From NCBI GenBank assembly GCA_023953905.1, contig JAMLJA010000004.1, positions 62,001-126,000 of the forward strand: a DNA stretch of 64,000 bases, given 5' to 3'. The notes under the pieces are model-generated. The model was not told where the DNA came from. It saw nothing but the letters and a program-made list of their open reading frames with translations, and searched no databases. Origin of the DNA: Rhizobiaceae bacterium. Its GTDB lineage: Bacteria > Pseudomonadota > Alphaproteobacteria > Rhizobiales > Rhizobiaceae. Shown here piece after piece: positions 1-8,985 of the stretch. Position numbers and translations under genes: made by a program. Every line of letters begins with the position of its first letter. Position 1 is the stretch's first letter.

Positions 1-1185
1 TCCCTGAGGCCCTTCGAGCGTGCGGGAGATTGTCAAAAACCGCTTTTCCCCACCCGTCTCCACGGCATCGACCAGAATATGACCGGGCTGGGAAAAGGCG
101 GCATAGACACCGAGTTTCGGACACGCGCCGCCAAAACCATTGTGCGGAAATCCTGTCGCACCAGCGCGTCGAATGGCGTTGCCGGCGCTATCGATTTCAA
201 GAAGGAAGAAAGCGACCGCTGCCGCGCCCTCCCGCTGGAGTGTCGTCAGACGGCTCACCGCCTGTTCGAACGAAACGCTGAAGCGCGAGCGCAATACGTC
301 AATGTCGTAACGCGTCCGTGTGGCGGCCTGGTGGAATGCCGCATATGGCATCATCAACGCATGGGCGGCATAGCGCGCCAGCTCGAATCTGGCGAGCCGC
401 CGTGCCTCATCCGACGACAGTTTCAACGCCTGCACATCGGCGGCGATCGCCACTGACATGCGGATCAGCGATGCTTCCATCGCCACTTCACGCAGCTGAT
501 CGAATGGTGAGAGCCTTTCGGACAGAAAAAGCCTTTGGGAGTGGCGATCATATCGCCGACGCCAGTTTGGCATGGTTGCGACAGGCAGAACGCGCACGAC
601 AATGCCGTGCTCGCGCCTCAGCCACGCCTTGAGCGCACCGAAAAGATCGTCCCGAGGGTCCAGAAGCTTTGCAAACGCCTCTGCCTCTTCCTCGATCGCG
701 GGAAAGTGGTTCGGTCTGCGCTCAAGCGCATCGCGGACCTCGTCGATTGGCAGTTGTGTCGACGCCAGAGCCGATGTCGTCCCCTCATGAGCCAACAGGA
801 TCGACAGATCGGACAGCCGCCGTGCCTGTTCGCGGTAGGCGCGATAGAGCTTGGCGACGGCCGCGGCGGCGTTCGGAGCGGATTCGGCGAGGTCGATGAG
901 TTCCTGATCGCCGGGCAATTCTCCTGACAAAAGAGGATCCGAGAATGCTTCCTTCAAGGCAGCGACCGAGCCCTTGGCCTCGCCCTGCAGGTCGGCCGGA
1001 TCGACCTTGTAAGTCGACGCGAGTTTTAGCAGCAACTGCACCGTCAGCGGCCGCTGATTGCGCTCGATCAGATTGAGATAGGACGGCGAAATGCCCAACC
1101 CCTCGGCCATCGCCGTCTGGGTCAGGCCGAGACCCGTGCGGATGCGGCGCACACGCGGACCCGCAAAAATCTTCTGGTCGGACAT
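1..1185 (-). CDS. ScfR-family Xre transcriptional regulator (partial, 3' end outside window)
   Basis: This gene reads leftward off the window; 395 codons are visible and the frame is still open at base 1, so roughly the last 70-80 residues expected for the family are missing. The ATG at 1185 opens an Xre helix-turn-helix (about residues 8-65, with an LTQ...GISPSYLN core). Near residues 240-300 lies an ImmA/IrrE-like segment (LARFELARYAAHALMMPY), followed by the conserved FPHNGFGGACPKLG block of the short-chain fatty acyl regulator family (RamB, PccR and relatives). Those regulators sense acyl-CoA status and control acetate or propionate assimilation genes. It is divergent from aceA, which suggests that it controls aceA and itself. 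The family call is strong; the ligand and the direction of regulation are inferred. Confidence 0.9.
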   Translation of the reverse strand, partial: MSDQKIFAGPRVRRIRTGLGLTQTAMAEGLGISPSYLNLIERNQRPLTVQLLLKLASTYKVDPADLQGEAKGSVAALKEAFSDPLLSGELPGDQELIDLAESAPNAAAAVAKLYRAYREQARRLSDLSILLAHEGTTSALASTQLPIDEVRDALERRPNHFPAIEEEAEAFAKLLDPRDDLFGALKAWLRREHGIVVRVLPVATMPNWRRRYDRHSQRLFLSERLSPFDQLREVAMEASLIRMSVAIAADVQALKLSSDEARRLARFELARYAAHALMMPYAAFHQAATRTRYDIDVLRSRFSVSFEQAVSRLTTLQREGAAAVAFFLLEIDSAGNAIRRAGATGFPHNGFGGACPKLGVYAAFSQPGHILVDAVETGGEKRFLTISRTLEGPQG

Positions 1186-1193
1186 CGCACCTT

Positions 1194-1256
1194 TTTTGAC
1201 ATCTTTTGACAGAATCAAGGATCGATCTGTCTTTTACAGTCTTTACAGTTTTACAG
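1194..1256. promoter_or_regulatory. Cluster of repeated TTTTGACA/TTTACAG boxes between scfR-like gene and aceA
   Basis: Two direct copies of TTTTGACA (1194-1201 and 1204-1211, period 10) are followed by three copies of TTTACAG (1233-1239, 1242-1248, 1250-1256; periods 9 and 8). On the opposite strand, related TTTACA and TTGACA boxes occur at 1339-1344 and 1350-1355, nearer aceA. The repeats are seen directly. That they are binding sites for the adjacent ScfR-type regulator is inferred from their position in the divergent promoter region. Confidence 0.45.
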
Positions 1257-1423
1257 CGCTCTCTTGTGAACCTCAACACAGAATTTCCCGGTTTATGGAC
1301 GGTTTTCTGCTGAAACTCTCGCTTCTTCGGCAACGCAGTGTAAATGCTGTGTCAAGTCACAGCGCACCAGAGCGCAGACTGAAACAACCGAACTCATAGT
1401 GTTTACGGAACAGGCAGACCGAC

Positions 1424-2713
<1,290 letters not shown>

Positions 2714-2789
2714 AGATCAAAGGCGGTTTGCGGAGGTCTGGGAGTGAGCCTCCGCAAATCTGGCGCAAATCAAGGCAAGGAGCCAAGAC

Positions 2790-3032
2790 ATGACCCCCAA
2801 GACACGCGTGAAGGAACGGGCGGAGGAACAGTCTTCGTCGATGAACGAGGACCAGCAGGCCGTCATCCGTATGGTGGCAAACGACCTGCATCGCCTCAAC
2901 CAAGCAGTGATGAAGGCAGTGGAAGCCGGCGTCTCCGTCGAGCTGGTGCGCTCGGCGCGACATCACGGCGGCAATGGCAATTGGGGTGACCTCCTGGTTC
3001 CGGTTGTGCTGACCCAGTCGCACGCAGCCTGA
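2790..3032 (+). CDS. Small conserved hypothetical protein downstream of aceA
   Basis: This 80-residue protein has an AAGGAG ribosome-binding site 9 bases before its ATG. The N-terminal 20 residues are charged and probably disordered. The middle (about 22-60) is predicted helical, with MVANDLHRLNQAVMKAVEAG. The C-terminus contains the glycine-rich HHGGNGNWGDLLVP stretch. No catalytic motif, signal peptide or membrane segment is visible. A gene of this size follows aceA in rhizobial genomes, as I recall, and the shared terminator at 3053-3085 suggests co-transcription with aceA. I cannot assign a function; a modulator of the lyase or an acetate-stress role would be guesswork. Confidence 0.8.
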   Translation: MTPKTRVKERAEEQSSSMNEDQQAVIRMVANDLHRLNQAVMKAVEAGVSVELVRSARHHGGNGNWGDLLVPVVLTQSHAA

Positions 3033-3052
3033 ACGCTCGCCGCATCAAATAC

Positions 3053-3085
3053 ACCCGCGGAGGCTGTTGTCCTTCGCGGGTTTTT
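3053..3085 (+). terminator. Rho-independent terminator of the aceA unit
   Basis: A 10-bp stem, CCCGCGGAGG paired with CCTTCGCGGG (one mismatch), with a 7-base loop is followed immediately by five T residues at 3081-3085. It lies 21 bases after the stop of the small gene downstream of aceA. Confidence 0.8.
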
Positions 3086-3190
3086 GATTATTCAAGAGGA
3101 TGAGATCATCGCGACAACTTGACCTCTGCACAATGTTGAGAAAATCTCTGTGCTCGATTAACTTGCGAGCTGCGGAGGAAATACCTTTCC

Positions 3191-3268
3191 ATGCGCCTCA
3201 GGTTTGCTGAAGCCTGGCCATCGACAGGAAGTTTTGCGGCCCGCGTTGTCTTCGGCCGGAGCATTTAG
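3191..3268 (+). CDS. Possible 25-residue leader ORF (weak)
   Basis: An ATG at 3191 opens a 25-codon frame ending in TAG at 3266-3268, six bases before the receiver-protein start. A good GGAGG lies at 3174-3178, but 12 bases from the ATG, which is longer than ideal. The peptide is basic and hydrophobic with no recognisable motif. It may be a translated leader coupled to the next gene or just chance. Confidence 0.2.
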   Translation: MRLRFAEAWPSTGSFAARVVFGRSI

Positions 3269-3273
3269 TCGAA

Positions 3274-3672
3274 ATGAGCGTAGGACTGGATACCGACAAC
3301 GGACAGGTGCTGGTTGTCGGGCGTTCCCGTGTCAATCAAGTCGTTGTCTCAGAGATTGTCCACCGTTGCGGCTTGCGATCTCTTTTGGAGACCGTCGAAA
3401 GCGCTTCCGGTCATCTGAAGTTCAACCGCCCACGTCTGATCATTCTCGATGGTGGCGTCGAGAACCGTGATTGCGATGGATTGATGGACGAGATCGCGGC
3501 CTTGCAACGAACGAGCGAAGCGCGGATCCCGCATGTCATCATGCTATCCAACCGCAACGGTTCCGTCGAGTCGCTGTCGCTTCCGTCGCTGGTCAATGCC
3601 GTCGTTACCAAGCCGATAACGCCTGAACGGCTGCAGCCGATCATCGAGCGTCTCGCCAAAGGCAGGGGTTGA
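3274..3672 (+). CDS. Single-domain receiver-like protein lacking the acidic pocket
   Basis: This 132-residue protein has the CheY-like alternation: beta-1 VLVVG (12-16), a hydrophobic strand ending in Asp59 (LIILDG), a beta-4 strand with Ser92 (VIMLSN), and beta-5 with Lys113 (VVTKPI). Asp59, Ser92 and Lys113 match the phospho-acceptor, Thr/Ser and Lys positions of receiver domains. The acidic pair after beta-1 that binds Mg2+ is absent (VGRSR instead of VDDN or similar), so phosphotransfer may be weak or lost. There is no output domain and no adjacent kinase. It sits 75 bp upstream of the glutamine-synthetase-like gene. It may be a phosphorylation-independent signalling or partner-binding protein. 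Confidence 0.75.
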   Translation: MSVGLDTDNGQVLVVGRSRVNQVVVSEIVHRCGLRSLLETVESASGHLKFNRPRLIILDGGVENRDCDGLMDEIAALQRTSEARIPHVIMLSNRNGSVESLSLPSLVNAVVTKPITPERLQPIIERLAKGRG

Positions 3673-3747
3673 GCGTCAAGCGGCTGCCCTTTCCTTTCGA
3701 CCCGAGCGAAGGCTATAGTTGGCCATCTGCAACCACGATGGTGATTG

Positions 3748-5181
3748 ATGCCGCCTGCCAAGAAGGAACTGCGCCCGTCGAAACGTGGAGATCGCGTTCG
3801 CACGCCCCAATTCGTAAAGAACCTCCGAGGCGTCAAGAACTGGCGTGAAGCCGCCGACTGGCTGGAATGGCGCGGCATCGAAGACATCGAGTGCATCACG
3901 CCTGATCAGGCTGGCGTGGCGCGCGGCAAGATGATGCCATCGAACAAATTCACGTCAAACACCTCGCTTGCCCTGCCCTCCGCCCCCTTCATGATGACGA
4001 TCACGGGTGCCTATCCCGAGGATGGAAATGGCTTTTCCTATCCCGAAGACGATGGCGACCTGAAGCTGGTACCCGACCTGTCCACCTTGTCAGTGGTCCC
4101 TTGGGAGTCGGATCCGACCGCGCAGGTCATCTGCGACCTGGTGCATCAGGACGGACGCTCGGTGGAATTTACCCCGCGAAACGTGCTGAAGCGTGTCGCG
4201 GCGGCTTATGACAAGCTTGGCCTGCGCCCTGTCGTGGCGCCGGAGATCGAGTTCTATCTGGTACGCAAGAATCCCGATCCCGACTATCCGCTGACACCGC
4301 CGGTTGGCCGTTCGGGACGCCCTATCGGCGGCGGTGCCGGCTATTCCATCGCCGGCGTCAACGAGTTCGACGAGCTCATCGACGACATTTACCACTTCTC
4401 CGAAACCCAGGGCCTTGAGATCGATACGCTGATCCATGAGGAGGGCGCCGGACAGCTCGAGATCAACCTGCGGCACGGCGATCCGATCGAACTGGCCGAT
4501 CAGGTGTTTCTTTTCAAGCGCACGATTCGCGAGGCGGCGCTGAAACACGATACCTACGCCACCTTCATGGCCAAGCCGATCCAGAGACAACCCGGATCGG
4601 CCATGCACATCCATCAGTCGATCATCGACAAAAAGACCGGCAAGAACATCTTCTCGGACGAACAGGGCGAAGAAACGGAAGCATTCCGGCACTTTATCGG
4701 CGGCATGCAGAAGCACGTGCCAAATGCGCTCGTCATGTTCGCTCCCTATGTGAATTCCTATCGCCGGCTGACACAGGCCGCGTCCGCTCCCGTCAACACG
4801 AGATGGGGTTACGACAATCGCACCACCGCATTTCGTGTTCCACGATCGGATCCGGTGGCGCGGCGCGTCGAAAACCGCATTCCGTCATCAGACGCCAATC
4901 CCTATCTTGCGCTTGCCGGTTCGCTGGCCTGTGGCCTGATCGGACTGATCAACAGACTGCCGGCGGAAGATCCAATCGTCACGACCGCCAACGAAGACGG
5001 CATCGACCTGCCACGTGGCCTGCTTGAGGCAGTCGACCTGTTCGAGGCGGATGATGACCTGAGGGAGATGCTGGGCGGCGGCTTCGTCTCTACCTATGTC
5101 GCCATCAAACGCGCCGAATTCGAGACCTTCATGGAGGTCATCAGTCCATGGGAGCGGGAGTATCTGCTCCTGAACGTCTGA
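3748..5181 (+). CDS. Glutamine synthetase family protein, gamma-glutamylputrescine synthetase-like (PuuA type)
   Basis: This protein ligates glutamate to an amine using ATP; by family and context the amine is probably putrescine or a related polyamine, not ammonia. At 477 residues it has the glutamine-synthetase beta-grasp N-terminus and catalytic domain. It shows the PEIEFYL metal-site strand (165-171), the MHIHQS ATP/metal motif (from 286), the NTRWGYDNRTTAFRVP substrate/phosphate segment around 350, and the SDANPYLALAG helix. I prefer the ATG at 3748 to the TTG one codon upstream. The next gene, an FAD oxidase 29 bp downstream, supplies the following step of the Puu pathway, which supports the assignment. 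Substrate alternatives are other alkylamines (IpuC-like). Confidence 0.85.
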   Translation: MPPAKKELRPSKRGDRVRTPQFVKNLRGVKNWREAADWLEWRGIEDIECITPDQAGVARGKMMPSNKFTSNTSLALPSAPFMMTITGAYPEDGNGFSYPEDDGDLKLVPDLSTLSVVPWESDPTAQVICDLVHQDGRSVEFTPRNVLKRVAAAYDKLGLRPVVAPEIEFYLVRKNPDPDYPLTPPVGRSGRPIGGGAGYSIAGVNEFDELIDDIYHFSETQGLEIDTLIHEEGAGQLEINLRHGDPIELADQVFLFKRTIREAALKHDTYATFMAKPIQRQPGSAMHIHQSIIDKKTGKNIFSDEQGEETEAFRHFIGGMQKHVPNALVMFAPYVNSYRRLTQAASAPVNTRWGYDNRTTAFRVPRSDPVARRVENRIPSSDANPYLALAGSLACGLIGLINRLPAEDPIVTTANEDGIDLPRGLLEAVDLFEADDDLREMLGGGFVSTYVAIKRAEFETFMEVISPWEREYLLLNV

Positions 5182-5210
5182 GACCCGCTTCCACGTTCAT
5201 CGATCAAACA

Positions 5211-6497
5211 ATGCATTATCAGTCACCCATCTCCCCCGGTCATTCCTGGTATGAGGCAAGCCTCGCCGAGCGGCCTCAATACCCGACGCTTGACGGAAGC
5301 CGTCAGGCGGACGTCGTCATTATCGGCGGTGGTTTCACCGGGCTGTCAGCAGCTGCACATCTTGCGGCTGCGGGCGTGGACGTGACGTTGATTGAGGCAT
5401 ACCGCCTTGGCGACGGTGCTTCAGGTCGAAACGGGGGCCAGTTGAATACGGGCCAGCGGGCATGGCCGGAGGAACTGGAAACCGAATACGGGTTCACCCG
5501 CGCCAAGGCACTGTTCGATTTGGCCGAGGACGCGAAGCAGCATCTGTTCGATTTCTCGGCCACTCACGACATCGATATCGACTACATGCCCGGTCAGATG
5601 TCGCTCGCACACAAGCCGCGCTATGTGAAAGACTATCGGGCGCATGCCGAAATCCTGGCGACGCGTTTCGACTATCCTCATATCAGTTTCATGGATGCCG
5701 AAGAGACGGCGAAGCGGCTGGGATCGACGCGCTACTTCGGCGGGACCCGCGACACGGGAACCGGCCACATCCATCCCATGAAGCTGGTCGTGGGAACTGC
5801 GCGCGTTGCAGCGGCAGCCGGCGCGCATCTCTTCGAGAACACGCAAGCGACAAATATCGCCAGCAATGCCGGCAAGGTCATGGTGACGACACCAAGCGGC
5901 ACCATCACCGCTCAGAAATGCCTGATCGCCGTCAATGCCTATGGCGGCAACCTTGAGCCCATTAGTGCCGCGCATGTCATGCCGATCGGCTCGTTCATTG
6001 GCGCGACGGTCCCGCTCGGCAATGACAGTCCGGTGCTGCCCGGTGGCGAATCCGTCGACGACTCACGCTTTGTGGTGCGCTATTTCCGAAGATCGAAAGA
6101 CGGACGCCTTCTCTTCGGCGGTCGCGAGGTCTATGCGGTCGATGACCCGAAGGACATACCCCAACAGATCCAGCGGCAAATCGCGGAGATTTTTCCAGGC
6201 CTGGGCAATGTCGAGATCACGCATGCCTGGGGAGGCTTCGTCGGCATAACGATGCCCCGCCAGCCGTTCGTACGTGAAGTCATGCCGAATGTGATTTCGG
6301 CGAGCGGATATTCCGGTCACGGCGTCATGCTGTCGAACTTCGTCGGAAAACTCTACGCGGAGACCGTCACAGGCAATACCGACCGTCTTAAACTCTTCAA
6401 GGATCTGAAGATCCCCGCGTTTCCAGGCGGGCGGCGTTTGCGCGCGCCACTCCTGTTCCTTGCGCTCAACTGGTATGCATTACGCGATCGAATCTGA
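5211..6497 (+). CDS. FAD-dependent oxidoreductase, gamma-glutamylputrescine oxidase-like (PuuB type)
   Basis: A DAO-family flavoprotein of 428 residues. The FAD Rossmann motif VVIIGGGFTGLSAA lies at residues 35-48, with the second FAD segment GASGRNGGQLN around 65-75 typical of the PuuB/OrdL group. The C-terminus carries YSGHGVMLSNFVGKL, also typical. The frame is open further upstream, but the ATG at 5211 gives the usual N-terminus (HYQSPISPGHSWYEAS) and avoids overlap with the preceding gene. Placed directly after the glutamine-synthetase-like gene, it likely oxidises the gamma-glutamylated amine to an aldehyde with H2O2 release. The aldehyde dehydrogenase and gamma-glutamyl hydrolase of a complete Puu pathway are not nearby. 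Confidence 0.85.
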   Translation: MHYQSPISPGHSWYEASLAERPQYPTLDGSRQADVVIIGGGFTGLSAAAHLAAAGVDVTLIEAYRLGDGASGRNGGQLNTGQRAWPEELETEYGFTRAKALFDLAEDAKQHLFDFSATHDIDIDYMPGQMSLAHKPRYVKDYRAHAEILATRFDYPHISFMDAEETAKRLGSTRYFGGTRDTGTGHIHPMKLVVGTARVAAAAGAHLFENTQATNIASNAGKVMVTTPSGTITAQKCLIAVNAYGGNLEPISAAHVMPIGSFIGATVPLGNDSPVLPGGESVDDSRFVVRYFRRSKDGRLLFGGREVYAVDDPKDIPQQIQRQIAEIFPGLGNVEITHAWGGFVGITMPRQPFVREVMPNVISASGYSGHGVMLSNFVGKLYAETVTGNTDRLKLFKDLKIPAFPGGRRLRAPLLFLALNWYALRDRI

Positions 6498-6517
6498 AGC
6501 CCGCCCGCGACATCCGA

Positions 6518-7267
6518 TCAGATACAACGTCCTCCATCAACCTCCAGCGCCACGCCTGTGATGAACTCGGCTTCGTCCGAAACCAGCCACAGCGCGGCGT
6601 TTGCAACATCGAGCGGGGTCGAAAGGCGACCGAGCGGAATTGAGGCCCTGAACTTGGCGCGAAGTTCCGGCGTATCCTCGCCCATGAACTGCGCCAGCAT
6701 TCCGGTTTCGCCCGCGACGGGGCAAAGGCAGTTCACGCGGATATTCTTGGGCGCAAGCTCGATGGCCATTGATTTGGTCGCAGCGATCGCCCAGCCTTTT
6801 GACGCGTTGTACCATGTCAGGCCAGGGCGCGGGCGCAGTCCTGCGGTTGACGCGGTGGTAAGGATCGAGCCCCCGCCCTGCTTTTCCATGATTGGCACGA
6901 CGGCGAGGGCGGCGTGGTAAATGGCTTTCATGTTGACGGCGTAGATGAGGTCGAACACATCCTCCGAAACGCCGAGCATATCGCCATTTCGGTGCGTGTA
7001 GCCGGCATTGTTGACCATGATGTCGATACGGCCGAAGGCTGACATCGCGACATCGACCATCTCGTTGAACTCGGACTTCTGCGAAACGTCGGTGGTGACG
7101 GCCACCGCATTTGCCCCAATTTCGGATGCAACCTCTTCGGCGCGACGCGCATTGAGATCGCAGACAACGACTTTGGCGCCCTCCTCCGCGAAGCGCCGCA
7201 CCATGCCTTCACCGAAGCCGGATGCACCTCCCGTTACGATAGCGACCTTGTCCTTGAGCCTGCTCAT
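6518..7267 (-). CDS. SDR-family NAD(P)-dependent oxidoreductase
   Basis: This is a classical short-chain dehydrogenase/reductase of 249 residues. It has the cofactor motif TGGASGFGEGM (12-22), an NNAG motif near residue 89, catalytic Ser in TTASTAG, and the YNASK catalytic Tyr/Lys pair near 152-156. The C-terminal GVALEVDGG ending is typical of 3-oxoacyl-ACP-reductase-like and glucose-1-dehydrogenase-like members. The predicted residue after beta-2 is Asp (VVVCDLNARR), which favours NAD over NADP. It converges with the PuuB-like gene and diverges from zwf; neither neighbour fixes its substrate. Confidence 0.88.
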   Translation of the reverse strand: MSRLKDKVAIVTGGASGFGEGMVRRFAEEGAKVVVCDLNARRAEEVASEIGANAVAVTTDVSQKSEFNEMVDVAMSAFGRIDIMVNNAGYTHRNGDMLGVSEDVFDLIYAVNMKAIYHAALAVVPIMEKQGGGSILTTASTAGLRPRPGLTWYNASKGWAIAATKSMAIELAPKNIRVNCLCPVAGETGMLAQFMGEDTPELRAKFRASIPLGRLSTPLDVANAALWLVSDEAEFITGVALEVDGGRCI

Positions 7268-7423
7268 TCACGTTTCTCCTCCGAAATGGCCGATGCAAGT
7301 CGCCACAAATTCTTCTTGTGCCGCGTTGCCGGGGCATTATGGTGCGCCGCAAAATTCAATCGGCCGTAGATGATTGCAGAAAGCGGCCAGCGCAAAACCT
7401 GTCAAGGCACAGGATGCGACACC

Positions 7424-7452
7424 TTGGCGCTGGCACGCGTTGCCACTGGCAA
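7424..7452. promoter_or_regulatory. Palindromic operator candidate upstream of zwf
   Basis: TTGCCACTGGCAA at 7440-7452 is a perfect 13-bp palindrome with a central C. A related copy (TTGGCGCTGGCAC, 10 of 13 identical) lies at 7424-7436, 16 bases upstream. Both are in the 245-bp divergent gap between the SDR gene and zwf, the nearer copy ending 60 bases before the zwf start. Two spaced palindromes suggest a dimeric repressor controlling the Entner-Doudoroff operon; the regulator itself is not in the window. Confidence 0.4.
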
Positions 7453-7512
7453 TTTTAAATCGATTAGATTAGTTTTATCACATCACAGCAAAGCTGGGAG
7501 ACTGGGACAACG

Positions 7513-8985
7513 ATGACAAGCCAGACAATACCCGTTGATCCATTTGATTTCATCGTTTTCGGCGGCACGGGCGACCTGGCCGAGCGGAAGCTCCTGCCTG
7601 CCCTCTATCACCGTCAGGTGGCCGGCCAATTCTCCGAGCCCACACAGATTATCGGTGCATCCCGCAGCAAACTGTCCGACGCGCAGTTCCGAACCTTCGC
7701 GCACAAGGCTCTGAAAGATTTCGTCCATGAGGACGAGCTTGAGAAGAAGCAGGTCGACACGTTTTTGGCCCGCCTGAGCTACATCACTGTGGACGCGGTC
7801 AGTGGCGACGGCTTCGACGCGCTGAAGAAGAAGCTTGGCGATAGCAAATGCATACGCGTCTTCTACATGGCGGTTGCGCCACAGCTTTTCGGCGACATCT
7901 CCCAGCACCTGCGCCAGCACAAGCTCGTAACTGAGAATTCCCGCATCGTGGTCGAAAAGCCGATCGGGCGCGATCTCGCCTCGGCAACGGGCCTGAACGA
8001 TGTGATCGGCCAGAATTTCGCGGAACAGCAGATTTTCCGCATCGATCATTATCTCGGCAAGGAGACCGTGCAGAACCTGATGGCTCTGCGTTTCGGCAAT
8101 GCACTGTACGAGCCATTGTGGAACTCTGCGCTGATCGATCACGTGCAGATCACCGTGGCTGAAACCGTCGGCCTCGAGGACCGGGTCGCATATTATGACA
8201 AGGCAGGCGCTTTGCGCGACATGGTCCAGAACCATATGCTGCAGCTTCTCTGCCTCGTGGCGATGGAGCCGCCGTCATCCATGGATGCGGACGCGGTTCG
8301 CGACGAAAAGCTGAAGGTCCTGAACTCGCTGAAGCGCATAAATGGGGCGGAGGCCCCCAAGGCGACGGTCCGGGGGCAATACAAGGCAGGCGCTTCGGCC
8401 ACCGGTGCGGTGAAGGGCTATCTCGACGAACTGGGCAACAAGGAGAGCCGGACAGAGACCTTTGTCGCAATCAAGGCTGAGGTCGAGAACTGGCGCTGGG
8501 CAGGCGTGCCCTTCTACCTTCGCACCGGCAAGCGGCTTTCATCGCGTGTGTCGGAAATCGTCATTCAGTTCAAGCAGATACCCCACAATATTTTCGGAGA
8601 AGGGGCAGGCAATATAAAAGCCAATCAGTTGGTCATCCGGCTGCAACCCGACGAGGGCGTTAAGCAGTTCATCATGATCAAGGACCCTGGTCCGGGTGGG
8701 ATGCGGTTGCGACCGATATCGCTGGATGTGAGCTTTGCCGATGCGTTTGTCGGGCGAAATCCCGACGCCTACGAGCGCCTGATCATGGATGTGGTGCGCG
8801 GCAACCAGACGCTGTTCATGCGCCGTGATGAGGTGGAGGCCGCGTGGAAATGGATCGATCCGATCCTCGAGGCCTGGGAGGAGAACCGACAAGATGCCCA
8901 GGGCTACACCGCTGGCACATGGGGGCCCTCCTCCGCGATCGCACTCATCGAGCGTGACGGCCGCACCTGGCACGAGAGCGAGTGA
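7513..8985 (+). CDS. zwf: Glucose-6-phosphate 1-dehydrogenase
   Basis: The enzyme oxidises glucose-6-phosphate to 6-phosphogluconolactone with NAD(P)+, the entry step to the Entner-Doudoroff and pentose-phosphate routes. It is 490 residues, the usual length. The N-terminal nucleotide motif FGGTGDLAERKLLPAL is at residues 16-31, and the active-site RIDHYLGKE starts at residue 176 with the catalytic His in it. The C-terminal domain contains FYLRTGKRL. The ATG at 7513 follows a GGGAGACTGGGAC leader that includes a GGGAG ribosome-binding site. It overlaps pgl by 4 bp and heads the zwf-pgl-edd operon, the standard rhizobial arrangement. Confidence 0.97.
   Translation: MTSQTIPVDPFDFIVFGGTGDLAERKLLPALYHRQVAGQFSEPTQIIGASRSKLSDAQFRTFAHKALKDFVHEDELEKKQVDTFLARLSYITVDAVSGDGFDALKKKLGDSKCIRVFYMAVAPQLFGDISQHLRQHKLVTENSRIVVEKPIGRDLASATGLNDVIGQNFAEQQIFRIDHYLGKETVQNLMALRFGNALYEPLWNSALIDHVQITVAETVGLEDRVAYYDKAGALRDMVQNHMLQLLCLVAMEPPSSMDADAVRDEKLKVLNSLKRINGAEAPKATVRGQYKAGASATGAVKGYLDELGNKESRTETFVAIKAEVENWRWAGVPFYLRTGKRLSSRVSEIVIQFKQIPHNIFGEGAGNIKANQLVIRLQPDEGVKQFIMIKDPGPGGMRLRPISLDVSFADAFVGRNPDAYERLIMDVVRGNQTLFMRRDEVEAAWKWIDPILEAWEENRQDAQGYTAGTWGPSSAIALIERDGRTWHESE

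Noticed and set aside
785..1333. A 182-codon minus-strand frame near the left edge
   Set aside because: Overlaps the ScfR-type gene in another frame and lacks motifs; the ScfR frame has the helix-turn-helix and FPHNGFGG block.
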